Assembly: GCF_030315975.1 (NCBI RefSeq)
Contig: NZ_JASXSZ010000005.1
Location: 124,001 to 188,000 of the forward strand
Length of the DNA: 64,000 nt
Source: Microbacterium candidum
GTDB taxonomy: Bacteria > Actinomycetota > Actinomycetes > Actinomycetales > Microbacteriaceae
Reading direction: 5' to 3'
Each line of letters starts with the position of its first letter. The stretch's first letter is position 1. The translations under genes and the position numbers were made by a program. The notes under the pieces were generated by a model, which did no database searches, was not told the origin of the DNA, and was given only the letters and a program-made list of their open reading frames with translations. This document shows, one piece after another, positions 10,428-18,879 of this stretch.

Positions 10428-12743
10428 CTAAGCGGCGACGGCGGTCGTCGTCGCCTCGATGCGGATCACCGTCGACTTGGATGCGGGCGTGTTGCTGACC
10501 TCCGCGGTCGCCCCGAGCGGGACGAGCGGGTTGGCCTCCGGGAAGTAGGCGGCGGCACATCCGCGCGCGGTCGGGTACGACACCAGCCGGAAGCCGCGGA
10601 GCACCCGATCGACGCCATCGGTGAACTCGCTGTGCACGTCGACGCGCTGGCCGTCGGTCAGCTTCAGCGCGGCGATGTCGAGAGGGTTGACGAAGATGAC
10701 GTCGCGTCCCTGCTTCACGCCCCGATACCTGTCGTTGAGGCTGTAGATCGTCGTGTTGAACTGGTCGTGCGCGCGGATCGTCTGGAGCAGCAGGCGTCCG
10801 GGCGGGCATTCCACGACCTGCAGCTCGTTGAGCGTGAACTTCGCCTTGCCGGTGTCCGTCGGGAACGTCCGCGAATCCCGTGGTCCGTGGGCCAGCACGA
10901 ATCCGCCCTCCTGCCGGATCCTGCCGTTGTAGTCCTCGCACCCCGTGCACACGTGGGCGATGTGGTCGCGGATGCGGTCGTAATCCGCCTCGAACCCGGC
11001 CCAGTCGACGTCCACCTTGTCGGCAAGCGTCGCGCGCGCGAGCCGCGTGACGATCGAGATCTCCGACAGGAGGTTCGGCGACACCGGATCGACCTTGCCC
11101 CACGACGGATGCACGGCGCACACCGTGTCCTCCACCGAGACGAACTGCTCGCCCGACGCCTGGAGGTCGATCTCGGTCCGTCCCATCGTCGGGAGGATGA
11201 GCGCCTCCCGGCCGACGACCGCGTGCGACCTGTTGAGCTTCGTCGACACCTGCACCGTCATCTCGGCCTTCTGGACGGCGCTCTCCGCGACGTCGGTGTC
11301 GGAGATCGCGGCGACGAGGTTGCCGCCCAGGGCGAACCACACCGTGACCCGGCCGTCCGCGAGCGCGCGGATGCCGTCGACGCTGTCGACGCCGTCGGCG
11401 CGTGGAGGATCGAAGTGGAACTCGTTCTGCAGCTTGTCGAGGAACGCCGGAGGCATCTTCTCCCAGATGCCCATCGTGCGGTCTCCCTGCACGTTGCTGT
11501 GGCCGCGGATCGGGGAGGCGCCGGCGCCGGGCCTGCCGATGTTCCCCCGCAGGAGCAGCAGGTTCATGATGTCCTTGATCGTCGCCACGGCCCGCTTGTG
11601 CTGGGTGAGCCCCATCGCCCACGTGATGATGACGCGATCGGCGGCGATGTACCGGTCAGCCAGCCCGCCGATCTCGCCGCTCGTGAGGCCCGTCGCCCGA
11701 AGCACCTCGACTTCGTCCAGGGCTTCGAGGCTCGCCGCGAACTCGTCGAACCCCTGGCAGTACGTGTCGATGAAGTCGTGGTCGAGCACGGTGCCCGGTG
11801 CGGCCTTCTCTGCCTCGAGCACCCTCTTGGCGACCGCCTGCATGAGCGCCTGGTCGCCGCTGAGGCGGATCTGCAGATAGTCGTCCGCGAGGCCGGTGCC
11901 CTTGCCGATCCAGCCGTTCACCTTCTGCGGATTCTTGTACCGCATGAGCCCGGCTTCGGGCAGCGGGTTCACTGCGACGATCGTCGCCCCGGCTTTCTTC
12001 GCCTCCTCGAGCGCCGTCAGCATGCGGGGGTGATTGCTCCCCGGGTTCTGCCCCATGATGACGATGAGGTCCGCCTGCGCGAAGTCGTCATAGGTCACGG
12101 TGGACTTGCCCACGCCGATCGCCTCGCTGAGCGCGGCCCCGGTGGACTCATGGCACATGTTGGAGCAGTCGGGCAGATTGTTGGTCCCGAAGGCCCGCGC
12201 GAACAGCTGGTAGACGAAGGCGGCCTCGTTCGAGGTGCGGCCGCTGGTGTAGAACGCGGCGCGGTCGGGGGAGTCCAGCGACCGCAGCTTGTCGCCGATG
12301 ATCCGGAACGCCTCGTCCCAGCCGATCGGCGTGTAGGCGTCGCTGTCCGCGGCCTTGTAGACGGGCTCGACGAGCCGCCCCTGCATCCCGAGCCAGTAGT
12401 CGGACTTCTCCAGCAGCACCGGGATCGGATGCTCCGCCCAGAACGAGGTCGGGACCGTGATGGGCGTCGCCTCCCACGTGACGGCCTTCGCGCCGTTCTC
12501 GCAGAACTCCGCGATCTTCCGGTGCGACGGGTCGGGCCATGCGCAGCTCATGCAGTCGAACCCGTCCTTGTGGTTCATCGACGTGAGCAGTCGCGCGGCG
12601 CGGGTCGGCCCCATGTCTCGGACGGCAGGCCCGACCGAGTGGGTGATGCCGGGGATGCCGGCGGCCCATTTCTTGGGGGGCGAGATCTGGACGTCCTCGA
12701 CGTCGTCGATGGCGCGTTCGCTGGGCGCTTCGTGGATCGTCAT
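10428..12743 (-). CDS. FdhF/YdeP family molybdopterin oxidoreductase
   Basis: A 771-residue protein of the FdhF/YdeP (formate-dehydrogenase-like) branch of the DMSO reductase superfamily. It has the N-terminal KWAAGIPGITHSV and FDCMSCAWPDP region, then the molybdopterin domain (GRTSNEAAFVYQLFARAFGTNN, MGQNPGSNHPRML) and the C-terminal nucleotide-binding domain (FVNPLDIAALKLTDGQRVDV). Usual family length is about 750-780. No selenocysteine codon is involved. YdeP relatives are tied to acid resistance or formate-linked metabolism, but the substrate is not established. The ATG follows GGAAGGA. No molybdopterin-synthesis genes are in the window. Confidence 0.88.
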   Translation of the reverse strand: MTIHEAPSERAIDDVEDVQISPPKKWAAGIPGITHSVGPAVRDMGPTRAARLLTSMNHKDGFDCMSCAWPDPSHRKIAEFCENGAKAVTWEATPITVPTSFWAEHPIPVLLEKSDYWLGMQGRLVEPVYKAADSDAYTPIGWDEAFRIIGDKLRSLDSPDRAAFYTSGRTSNEAAFVYQLFARAFGTNNLPDCSNMCHESTGAALSEAIGVGKSTVTYDDFAQADLIVIMGQNPGSNHPRMLTALEEAKKAGATIVAVNPLPEAGLMRYKNPQKVNGWIGKGTGLADDYLQIRLSGDQALMQAVAKRVLEAEKAAPGTVLDHDFIDTYCQGFDEFAASLEALDEVEVLRATGLTSGEIGGLADRYIAADRVIITWAMGLTQHKRAVATIKDIMNLLLLRGNIGRPGAGASPIRGHSNVQGDRTMGIWEKMPPAFLDKLQNEFHFDPPRADGVDSVDGIRALADGRVTVWFALGGNLVAAISDTDVAESAVQKAEMTVQVSTKLNRSHAVVGREALILPTMGRTEIDLQASGEQFVSVEDTVCAVHPSWGKVDPVSPNLLSEISIVTRLARATLADKVDVDWAGFEADYDRIRDHIAHVCTGCEDYNGRIRQEGGFVLAHGPRDSRTFPTDTGKAKFTLNELQVVECPPGRLLLQTIRAHDQFNTTIYSLNDRYRGVKQGRDVIFVNPLDIAALKLTDGQRVDVHSEFTDGVDRVLRGFRLVSYPTARGCAAAYFPEANPLVPLGATAEVSNTPASKSTVIRIEATTTAVAA

Positions 12744-12912
12744 GCTGCACGTCCTTCCGCAGCAAGGGGGAGACGGACTCACTACCTCGATCGTCGTCCC
12801 GCAGGAACAATGCCTGGTCCGTGCGGGCTTGAAGTTGCCTGTGAACCGATCCCGCGCCCCGGGTCGCGCGCATCATGGTAGGCGAGGGGAACTGACCCTA
12901 AGAAGGTTCACC

Positions 12913-13491
12913 ATGCAGTTCGCAGTGTCGATGTTCCCGCCTCTGGCACTCGGATTCTTCGGCCTCGGCACCGGCTACCTGATCTACGGCCCCCAGGAAC
13001 TGATCGGCTGGCCGAAGCGCGACGAGCGCGTCGACCGCGCGACCGGGATCTGGGGCATCTGGATGCCCGGCTTCTGCCAGTTCGTGACCGGGATCATCCT
13101 GTTCATAGGCCTCACCTGGTTCCAGGTCTTCAAGGGCGCGCCGCTGTACATGGCCGCGGTCGCGTTCTCCGCGTATGGCATCCACTGGTTCGCCATCGGC
13201 TACAACCGCTACCGCGGGAACGACCCGAGACCGAACGCCGGCATGTCGGTCGCGTTCTTCATCCTCTCGGTGGTCGGCCTCGTCGTCTTCTTCGTCTCCG
13301 CCGACTGGCCGGTCGGGCTGCTGTTCCTCGGGCTGGCGCTGATCTACCTGTCCGACTTCTTCGCATCGATCGGCATGGCGTGGGGCGAGCGGCTCCTGGG
13401 CCTCTTCCACGTCATCACCGGGCTGTGGCTCATGTATCTGATGCTCGCGGTCGCGTTCAACTTCGCACTCGGATGGAAGCTGCCCGTCTGA
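12913..13491 (+). CDS. Six-helix membrane protein, distant GPR1/FUN34/YaaH-like
   Basis: A 192-residue integral membrane protein with six predicted helices. The stretch WGIWMPGFCQFVTGIILF ... AAVAFSAYGIHWFAIGYNRY recalls the acetate/succinate transporter family (AceTr, YaaH/SatP), where a GQ-rich helix is followed by AFxxYGxFW. The similarity is remote, and the classic NPAPLGL entry motif is replaced by FPPLALGFFGLGTG, so function is uncertain. It diverges from the FdhF/YdeP gene across 169 bases. ATG 12913 follows an AAGAAGG ribosome site. Confidence 0.6.
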   Translation: MQFAVSMFPPLALGFFGLGTGYLIYGPQELIGWPKRDERVDRATGIWGIWMPGFCQFVTGIILFIGLTWFQVFKGAPLYMAAVAFSAYGIHWFAIGYNRYRGNDPRPNAGMSVAFFILSVVGLVVFFVSADWPVGLLFLGLALIYLSDFFASIGMAWGERLLGLFHVITGLWLMYLMLAVAFNFALGWKLPV

Positions 13492-13589
13492 CGGCGCGCA
13501 TGACAACCGGCCGTCGTCGGCGCACCATTTCTCCCCTCACGCCGCCGACGACGCCGGCGCCGTGCGCTGCGGAGGGGAGCGGCCGGACG

Positions 13590-15593
13590 TCAGTGGTGGT
13601 GGTGCCCGTGCCCGTCGTGATCGTGCTTGTGCCCGTGATGCTCGTGCCCGTGGTGCTCGTGCTCATCGTGCGCCGTGCCGGGCAGGGCCGGGGCGCAGTG
13701 GTCGGACGTCGTGCGCGGCGCATCCAGTGAAGGATTGCGGTCGAAGAACCCGAACGGCTTCAGCCAGAACGAGATGGTGTCGGCCGGCATGATCGGCCAG
13801 TCCTCGACGCGCGTGATGTGGTGGATGCCGAACACGTACCAGAGCACGACGTCCTCGTCGACGAGCCGCTCGTCGTCGGCGATCCACGCGCTCATGCCGT
13901 TGTGGCTGTCGTCGACCGACTGCGTCGGATAGTCGCCCGCGGGCCACATCTCCGTGTCGTGGTGCTTCGTGACCCAGAGCGTGTTCCCGATGACGGGGTT
14001 GCGCGTGAGGATCGGCGACGACTCGTCGAACATCGCCGGGAAGGATGCCGTCGGCACGAGCTTGTACGCGACGGGGGCGCCCCACGCGTTGAGCTTGTCC
14101 GGATTGGTCACCTTCCAGGAGCGCTGGCGCTCCCACGAGAAGGTGCGGCCGGACTGCGCCTCCGACTCGACGACGGTGGACACCGTGTTGAGGTCGAGCC
14201 CCAGGGGGTTCGCCTCGGTGATGGGCGCTGCCACCGAGTCCGACTCGACGACGGTGTTGCGGTCGCCGTCGACGTCGAGGTCGAGGCGGGCGACGAGGAA
14301 GTGCTGGTGGAAGGGCGCGTACGTGCGCAGGTCGATCGTCGTGCCGGTCGCGCTCGCGTCGCCCTGCTTCTCCATCGGCGTCGAGACCATGATGCCGGTG
14401 GCCCGCACCTCGCACTCGATGTTGCCGTCCTGGTAGAAGCGCCAGTAGATCAGGTACTCGTAGTTCGCGACCGTCGCGTGCGCGGAGAGGACGAACCGGC
14501 GCTGGCGGCGCACCTCGGCGCCCGTGTCCGGGTCGACGTGCTTCCACAGCACGGCGTTGTCCTCCTCATGGAGGCACAAGGCGTTCTTGATCTCCCACGG
14601 CTGCCCGGCGGTGTCCGGCAGGACCGCATCCAGATAGGTGATCTCGCCGAGGCAGTCGCAGCCGAGCTCGAGCGACGTGCACATGTAGCCGAGGCCCCAC
14701 TCGCCGATGTCGAACGCCGTGCGGCGGTAGTGGTCGAAGCTCGAGTCGCGGTACGGGACGATCATCTCGGCGAACGACAGCCGGTACGCCACATCCCGCT
14801 GCGTCCCCTGGTCGTCGAACGCGACCTGGTAGATCACCGGCCCTTCGCGGTAGTTGAAGCCGACGCGGAACGACCAGTTCTGCCAGCGGATCTCGGTGCC
14901 GTCGACCGTGAAGGAGACGCCGTCGGGCTGGACGATCTCCAGCGGCTTGAGGTCCTCGCGCGGCGTGATGCCGCGGAGCTCCGGGACGTACTCGGCGTCG
15001 ACGTCCGGCATCCCGTAGTCGTGGTGGTCCTCGATCTCGAGCACCTCGAGGGTGTTCATGTCGACGATGATCTTGAGCCCCGACACCGGGTGGGCGTAGG
15101 GGTTGCCGCCGGGCATCGCCTTCATCCACAGGTCGATCCAGCCGAGGCGACGGTCACGCCACTGCTCCGGGATGACGGCTCCGCCGTACGTCCACACGTC
15201 GAACAGGACGGTGTCGACATCGTGGATGCCGCGCCGCGCGAGCGCGGCCTTGACGTCCGCATTCTCCTTCATCGCGTGATCGCAGTCGTGGTACTCGTCG
15301 AGCGTGAAGTTCGGAGTCACGCCGGGCACGTGCGTCCAGGAGTCGACCGACTCGGAGTTCAGATCGACGACCGCCTCGTAGACCTCGTTCGTCTGCTTCT
15401 TCCACAGCACCGCAAGCGCGCGCCGCTCGATCGGGTCGCCGTCGCGCCAGGCCTTGACGGCGGTCTTCGGCGGCTCCTGCAGGATGATCGACGCGTAGCG
15501 CCAGCCCGCGTCGACCCCGTGCTCGCGGCTGAGGACCGCGGCCGTGCGCGAGAACTCCTCACCGGTCAGCGAATCCAGCGGATGAGCGCCCAT
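13590..15593 (-). CDS. Copper amine oxidase (primary-amine oxidase) with His-rich C-terminal tail
   Basis: A 667-residue topaquinone/copper enzyme that oxidises primary amines to aldehydes, ammonia and H2O2. The cofactor motif is TVANYE, with Tyr378 the precursor of topaquinone. The catalytic-base motif FDIGEWG carries Asp295. Copper ligands are the HQH pair (His429, His431) and a later histidine in the GIHHI region. These positions match Arthrobacter-type enzymes. The last 26 residues carry 15 histidines, an unusual metal-binding tail. No signal peptide is visible, so it is probably cytosolic. RBS AAGGGGGA precedes the ATG. It lies 59 bases behind a MarR regulator on the same strand. Confidence 0.95.
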   Translation of the reverse strand: MGAHPLDSLTGEEFSRTAAVLSREHGVDAGWRYASIILQEPPKTAVKAWRDGDPIERRALAVLWKKQTNEVYEAVVDLNSESVDSWTHVPGVTPNFTLDEYHDCDHAMKENADVKAALARRGIHDVDTVLFDVWTYGGAVIPEQWRDRRLGWIDLWMKAMPGGNPYAHPVSGLKIIVDMNTLEVLEIEDHHDYGMPDVDAEYVPELRGITPREDLKPLEIVQPDGVSFTVDGTEIRWQNWSFRVGFNYREGPVIYQVAFDDQGTQRDVAYRLSFAEMIVPYRDSSFDHYRRTAFDIGEWGLGYMCTSLELGCDCLGEITYLDAVLPDTAGQPWEIKNALCLHEEDNAVLWKHVDPDTGAEVRRQRRFVLSAHATVANYEYLIYWRFYQDGNIECEVRATGIMVSTPMEKQGDASATGTTIDLRTYAPFHQHFLVARLDLDVDGDRNTVVESDSVAAPITEANPLGLDLNTVSTVVESEAQSGRTFSWERQRSWKVTNPDKLNAWGAPVAYKLVPTASFPAMFDESSPILTRNPVIGNTLWVTKHHDTEMWPAGDYPTQSVDDSHNGMSAWIADDERLVDEDVVLWYVFGIHHITRVEDWPIMPADTISFWLKPFGFFDRNPSLDAPRTTSDHCAPALPGTAHDEHEHHGHEHHGHKHDHDGHGHHHH

Positions 15594-15610
15594 GGCATCC
15601 CCCTTCGAAT

Positions 15611-15621
15611 GTGAGACTCAC
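15611..15621. promoter_or_regulatory. Short perfect palindrome between marR and amine oxidase genes
   Basis: GTGAG-A-CTCAC, a perfect 5-bp-arm palindrome 18 bases upstream of the amine oxidase start codon and after the MarR stop. Position suggests an operator, possibly for the adjacent MarR protein; this is inference. Confidence 0.35.
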
Positions 15622-15652
15622 TCTGCCCTATGGCGGGGGCCTCACGACAGGG

Positions 15653-16150
15653 TCAGCCGTCGAAGCCGAGGCTCAGTTTCCGCAGGAGGGCCGCGAGGCG
15701 CTCGGCCTCCGCGCGCGACAGGCTCTCCAGCAGGATCGCCTCCGCATCCACGAGCCGGGTGATCGCCGCATCCACCCGCGTACGCCCATCCGCCGTGAGG
15801 GTGACGAGGATGCTGCGCCCGTCATCGGGGTCCGCCTCGCGCCGCACGAGCCGTCGCCCGACGAGGCGGTCGATGCGGTTCGTCATCGTGCCGCTGGAGA
15901 CGAGCGTCTGCTGCAGCAGCTGCTTGGGGCTGAGCTGGTACGGCTCACCCGCGCGGCGCAGCGCCGACAGGACATCCCACTCCCACGACTCCAGGTCGCT
16001 GCGGCGGAACGCCTCACGGCGCGACCGGTCGAGGTGCCGCGACAGGCGGTCGACACGGGAGAGCACCTCGAGGGGGGAGAAGTCGAGGTCCGGGCGCTGG
16101 CGCAGCCACGCGTCGACGATGCGGTCGACCTCGTCCGTCTCCTGTGCCAC
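15653..16150 (-). CDS. MarR family transcriptional regulator
   Basis: A 165-residue winged-helix regulator starting at GTG 16150. The DNA-binding core is QLSPKQLLQQTLVSSGTMTNRIDRLVGRRLVRREADPDDGRSILVTLT, with the wing DPDDGRS typical of MarR. It is directly upstream of the copper amine oxidase gene, so control of amine catabolism is likely. Divergent to it, 87 bases away, begins tRNA-Gln. An ATG a few bases upstream is in another frame and was not used. Confidence 0.88.
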   Translation of the reverse strand: MAQETDEVDRIVDAWLRQRPDLDFSPLEVLSRVDRLSRHLDRSRREAFRRSDLESWEWDVLSALRRAGEPYQLSPKQLLQQTLVSSGTMTNRIDRLVGRRLVRREADPDDGRSILVTLTADGRTRVDAAITRLVDAEAILLESLSRAEAERLAALLRKLSLGFDG

Positions 16151-16237
16151 GGCTCCATCATCGCAGGCGTCCAGGCACACCGTGGCGGCACGCGCGGCGC
16201 AGGCCTGGCAGACTGGAGGACGGTCCCGATGGGGCTT

Positions 16238-16309
16238 TCCGCCGTGGTGTAACGGCAGCACGACAGCCTTTGGAGCTGTGAGGACCAGGTTCGAATCCTG
16301 GCGGCGGAG
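16238..16309 (+). tRNA. tRNA-Gln (anticodon TTG)
   Basis: A complete cloverleaf: acceptor TCCGCCG pairs with CGGCGGA, anticodon stem ACAGC/GCTGT encloses loop CTTTGGA (anticodon TTG), T-arm CCAGG-TTCGAAT-CCTGG. Discriminator base is G at 16309 and CCA is not encoded. The glmU ATG begins at 16311, a single base later. Confidence 0.96.
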
Positions 16310-16310
16310 C

Positions 16311-17771
16311 ATGAGCACCACACCGCTGGCCGTCATCGTCCTCGCCGCAGGGCAGGGCACCCGCATGAAGTCCGCCACCCCGAAGGTCGTCCACTCGATC
16401 GGCGGCCGCACGCTCGTCGGGCACGTCCTCGCGACGGCGCGCGCCCTCGAGCCCGCGAGCATCGCGGTCGTTGTGCGCCACGAGCGCGACCTCGTGGCCG
16501 CGGCGGTGCTGGCCGAAGAGCCGGCCGCCGTCATCGTCGACCAGGACGAGACGCCCGGCACCGGCCGCGCTGTCGAGGTGGCACTCGCAAGCCTCGGCGG
16601 CTTCACCGGCGACGTGCTCGTCCTCTCCGGCGACGTGCCCCTCCTCGAGGTGGGCACGCTGTCCGCCCTCGTCGGCGCGCACCGCTCGAGCGGCGCCGCC
16701 GTGACGCTGCTCAGCGCGGTCGTCGACGACCCGACCGGCTACGGTCGCGTCATCCGCGGCGCCGACGGATCGGTCGCCCGCATCGTGGAGCAGAAGGACG
16801 CCTCGGCCGCCGAGGCCGCGATCCACGAGATCAACGTGGGTGTCTACGTGTTCCGCGCGGACCCCCTGCGCACTCACCTCCCCTCCGTAGGCACGGGCAA
16901 CGCGCAGGGGGAGAAGTACCTCACCGACGTCGTCGGGCTCCTGCGCGACGCATCCCTCCCGGTCGCCGCGTCCGTCGCCGCCGATGCGACCGCCGCCCTC
17001 GGCGTCAACGACCGCGTGCAGCTGTCGGACGCCGGCCGCACCCTGAACGCGCGCACGGTCCGCTCCTGGCAGCTCGCCGGGGTCACGGTCCTCGACCCTG
17101 CGACGACGTGGATCGACGTCACCGCGACGCTCGCGGAGGATGTCACCGTCTTCCCGAACACCCAGATCCTGCGTGCGACGACCGTCGCGACGGGCGCCGC
17201 GATCGGTCCGGACACGACGCTCGTGGACACCGAAGTGGGGGCGGGCGCGACGGTCCGCCGCTCGGAGGCGACGCTGGCCGTCATCGGCGCGGGCGCCACC
17301 GTCGGACCGTTCTCCTACCTCCGCCCCGGCACGACGCTCGGCGCCGAAGGGAAGATCGGAGCCTTCGTCGAGACGAAGAACGCCGCGATCGGCGACGGCA
17401 CGAAGCTCCCGCACTTCATCTACGTCGGCGACGCCGAGGTGGGCGACAGCGTGAATCTCGGCGCCGGGACGATCACCGCGAACTACGACGACGTGAACAA
17501 GCACCGCACCGTGATCGGCGATGAGGTGCACACCGGCGCGCACACGGTGCTCGTCGCGCCCGTTAGGCTGGGAGACGGCGCAAAGACGGGGGCCGGCGCC
17601 GTCGTCCGCAAGGACGTGCCTGCCGGTGCCCTCGCCCTCAGCGTCGCCCCTCAGCGCAACATCGAGGGGTGGGTCGAGAAGAACCGAGCCGGAACGCGCG
17701 CCGCTGACCTCGCGGCGAGCGCCCGGACTGCATCGAAGGCGGACGATGGCGCGCAAGAACAAGACCGTTGA
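16311..17771 (+). CDS. glmU: Bifunctional UDP-N-acetylglucosamine pyrophosphorylase / glucosamine-1-phosphate acetyltransferase
   Basis: GlmU acetylates glucosamine-1-phosphate and then couples it to UTP, giving UDP-GlcNAc for peptidoglycan and glycan synthesis. The 486-residue protein begins with the pyrophosphorylase signature LAAGQGTRMKSATPK (about residues 11-25); the C-terminal half is a left-handed beta-helix of hexapeptide repeats ending in KIGAFVETKNAAIG, NLGAGTITANYDDVNKH and GAVVRKDVPAGALA. It starts one base after tRNA-Gln with no properly spaced ribosome site, and its last 26 bases overlap prs. The extreme C-terminus is a charged, low-complexity extension. Confidence 0.97.
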   Translation: MSTTPLAVIVLAAGQGTRMKSATPKVVHSIGGRTLVGHVLATARALEPASIAVVVRHERDLVAAAVLAEEPAAVIVDQDETPGTGRAVEVALASLGGFTGDVLVLSGDVPLLEVGTLSALVGAHRSSGAAVTLLSAVVDDPTGYGRVIRGADGSVARIVEQKDASAAEAAIHEINVGVYVFRADPLRTHLPSVGTGNAQGEKYLTDVVGLLRDASLPVAASVAADATAALGVNDRVQLSDAGRTLNARTVRSWQLAGVTVLDPATTWIDVTATLAEDVTVFPNTQILRATTVATGAAIGPDTTLVDTEVGAGATVRRSEATLAVIGAGATVGPFSYLRPGTTLGAEGKIGAFVETKNAAIGDGTKLPHFIYVGDAEVGDSVNLGAGTITANYDDVNKHRTVIGDEVHTGAHTVLVAPVRLGDGAKTGAGAVVRKDVPAGALALSVAPQRNIEGWVEKNRAGTRAADLAASARTASKADDGAQEQDR

Positions 17772-18780
17772 CCTCGACCGGGAGAACGGCATCGCCCCCG
17801 GCATCATCGTCAAGACCAAGAAGCGGCTCGTCGTCGCCTCGGGCCGCTCGCACCCCGAGCTCGCCGCCCAGGTGGCCGAGTCGGTCGGCACGGAGCTCGT
17901 GCCCACCGAGTACCGCACCTTCGCGTCCGGCGAGCTGCTGACGCGCTTCGAGGTGTCGATCCGCGGCTGCGATGTCTTCCTCATCCAGTCGTTCGGCCCG
18001 CCGGTCAACGAGTGGCTCATGGAGCTGCTCATCATGCTCGACGCCGCCAAGCGCGCTTCTGCCAAGCGCATCACGGTCGTCGCCCCGTACTACCCGTACT
18101 CGCGCCAGGACAAGAAGGGGCGCGGGCGCGAGCCGATCAGCGCGCGCCTCGTCGCCGATCTCATCAAGACGGCGGGCGCCGACCGCATCATGAGCGTCGA
18201 CCTGCACGCCGCGCAGATCCAGGGCTTCTTCGACGGCCCCGTCGATCACCTGTTCGCCAAGCCCGTGCTGCTCGACTACTTCGAGCGCACCCTCTCGGCG
18301 GAGGACCGCGAGAAGCTCACCGTCGTGTCGCCCGACACCGGCCGCGTCCGCGTCGCCGACCAGTGGTCGGACAGCCTGGATGCGCCGCTGGCGATCATCC
18401 ACAAGCGCCGCGACCCCAATGTCGCGAACCAGGTCACGGTCGCCGAGATCGTCGGCCGCGTCCGCGGTCGCGTCTGCCTCCTCGTCGACGACATGATCGA
18501 CACCGGCGGCACGATCGTCAAGGCCGCCCAGGCGCTCAAGGCGAACGGCGCCGAGCGCGTCATCGTCGCGGCGACCCACGCCGTCTTCAGCGACCCCGCA
18601 TCCGAGCGCCTGCAGGACTCCGCGATCGACGAGGTCGTCGTCACCGACACGATCCCGCTGTCCGAGGAGAAGCGCTTCCCGACGCTCACGGTGCTGCCGA
18701 TCGCGCCGCTCCTGGCCCGCGCCATCCACGAGGTCTTCGAGGACGGCTCGGTCACGAGCATGTTCAACGGCGAGGCCTGA
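17746..18780 (+). CDS. prs: Ribose-phosphate pyrophosphokinase (PRPP synthetase)
   Basis: Makes phosphoribosyl pyrophosphate from ribose-5-phosphate and ATP for purine, pyrimidine, histidine, tryptophan and NAD synthesis. The 344-residue protein contains the flexible-loop motif PYYPYSRQDKK, the metal-binding region DLHAAQIQGFF and the PRPP-binding loop LLVDDMIDTGGT. About 20 residues precede the conserved core, longer than the usual start, so a slightly later start is possible. ATG 17746 overlaps glmU by 26 bases, indicating translational coupling; glmU-prs is a widespread bacterial pair. Confidence 0.96.
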   Translation: MARKNKTVDLDRENGIAPGIIVKTKKRLVVASGRSHPELAAQVAESVGTELVPTEYRTFASGELLTRFEVSIRGCDVFLIQSFGPPVNEWLMELLIMLDAAKRASAKRITVVAPYYPYSRQDKKGRGREPISARLVADLIKTAGADRIMSVDLHAAQIQGFFDGPVDHLFAKPVLLDYFERTLSAEDREKLTVVSPDTGRVRVADQWSDSLDAPLAIIHKRRDPNVANQVTVAEIVGRVRGRVCLLVDDMIDTGGTIVKAAQALKANGAERVIVAATHAVFSDPASERLQDSAIDEVVVTDTIPLSEEKRFPTLTVLPIAPLLARAIHEVFEDGSVTSMFNGEA

Positions 18781-18838
18781 GCCCTTCGACCATAGGGAGC
18801 GCATAGGGCGGGCCCAGGGGACGCTGGGGCCGTGCGCC

Positions 18839-18844
18839 TAGCGT
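18839..18844 (+). promoter_or_regulatory. Predicted -10 (TAGCGT) of the flavin electron-transfer group
   Basis: TAGCGT lies 35 bases before the lipoprotein ATG, which has its own AAAGGA ribosome site. Unlike many genes here, this one would have a conventional ~28-base leader. Confidence 0.45.
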
Positions 18845-18879
18845 GGAAACACGTCGCACGGCCGCAGAAAGGATCAGCC

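Noticed and set aside
10428..12743. A true formate dehydrogenase with selenocysteine.
   Set aside because: There is no in-frame TGA and no accompanying formate dehydrogenase beta/gamma or selenocysteine genes; the FdhF/YdeP branch is distinct.
16302..16312. An encoded CCA end for tRNA-Gln.
   Set aside because: The bases after the acceptor stem read G-C-A-T, so CCA is not encoded and the ATG of glmU begins there.
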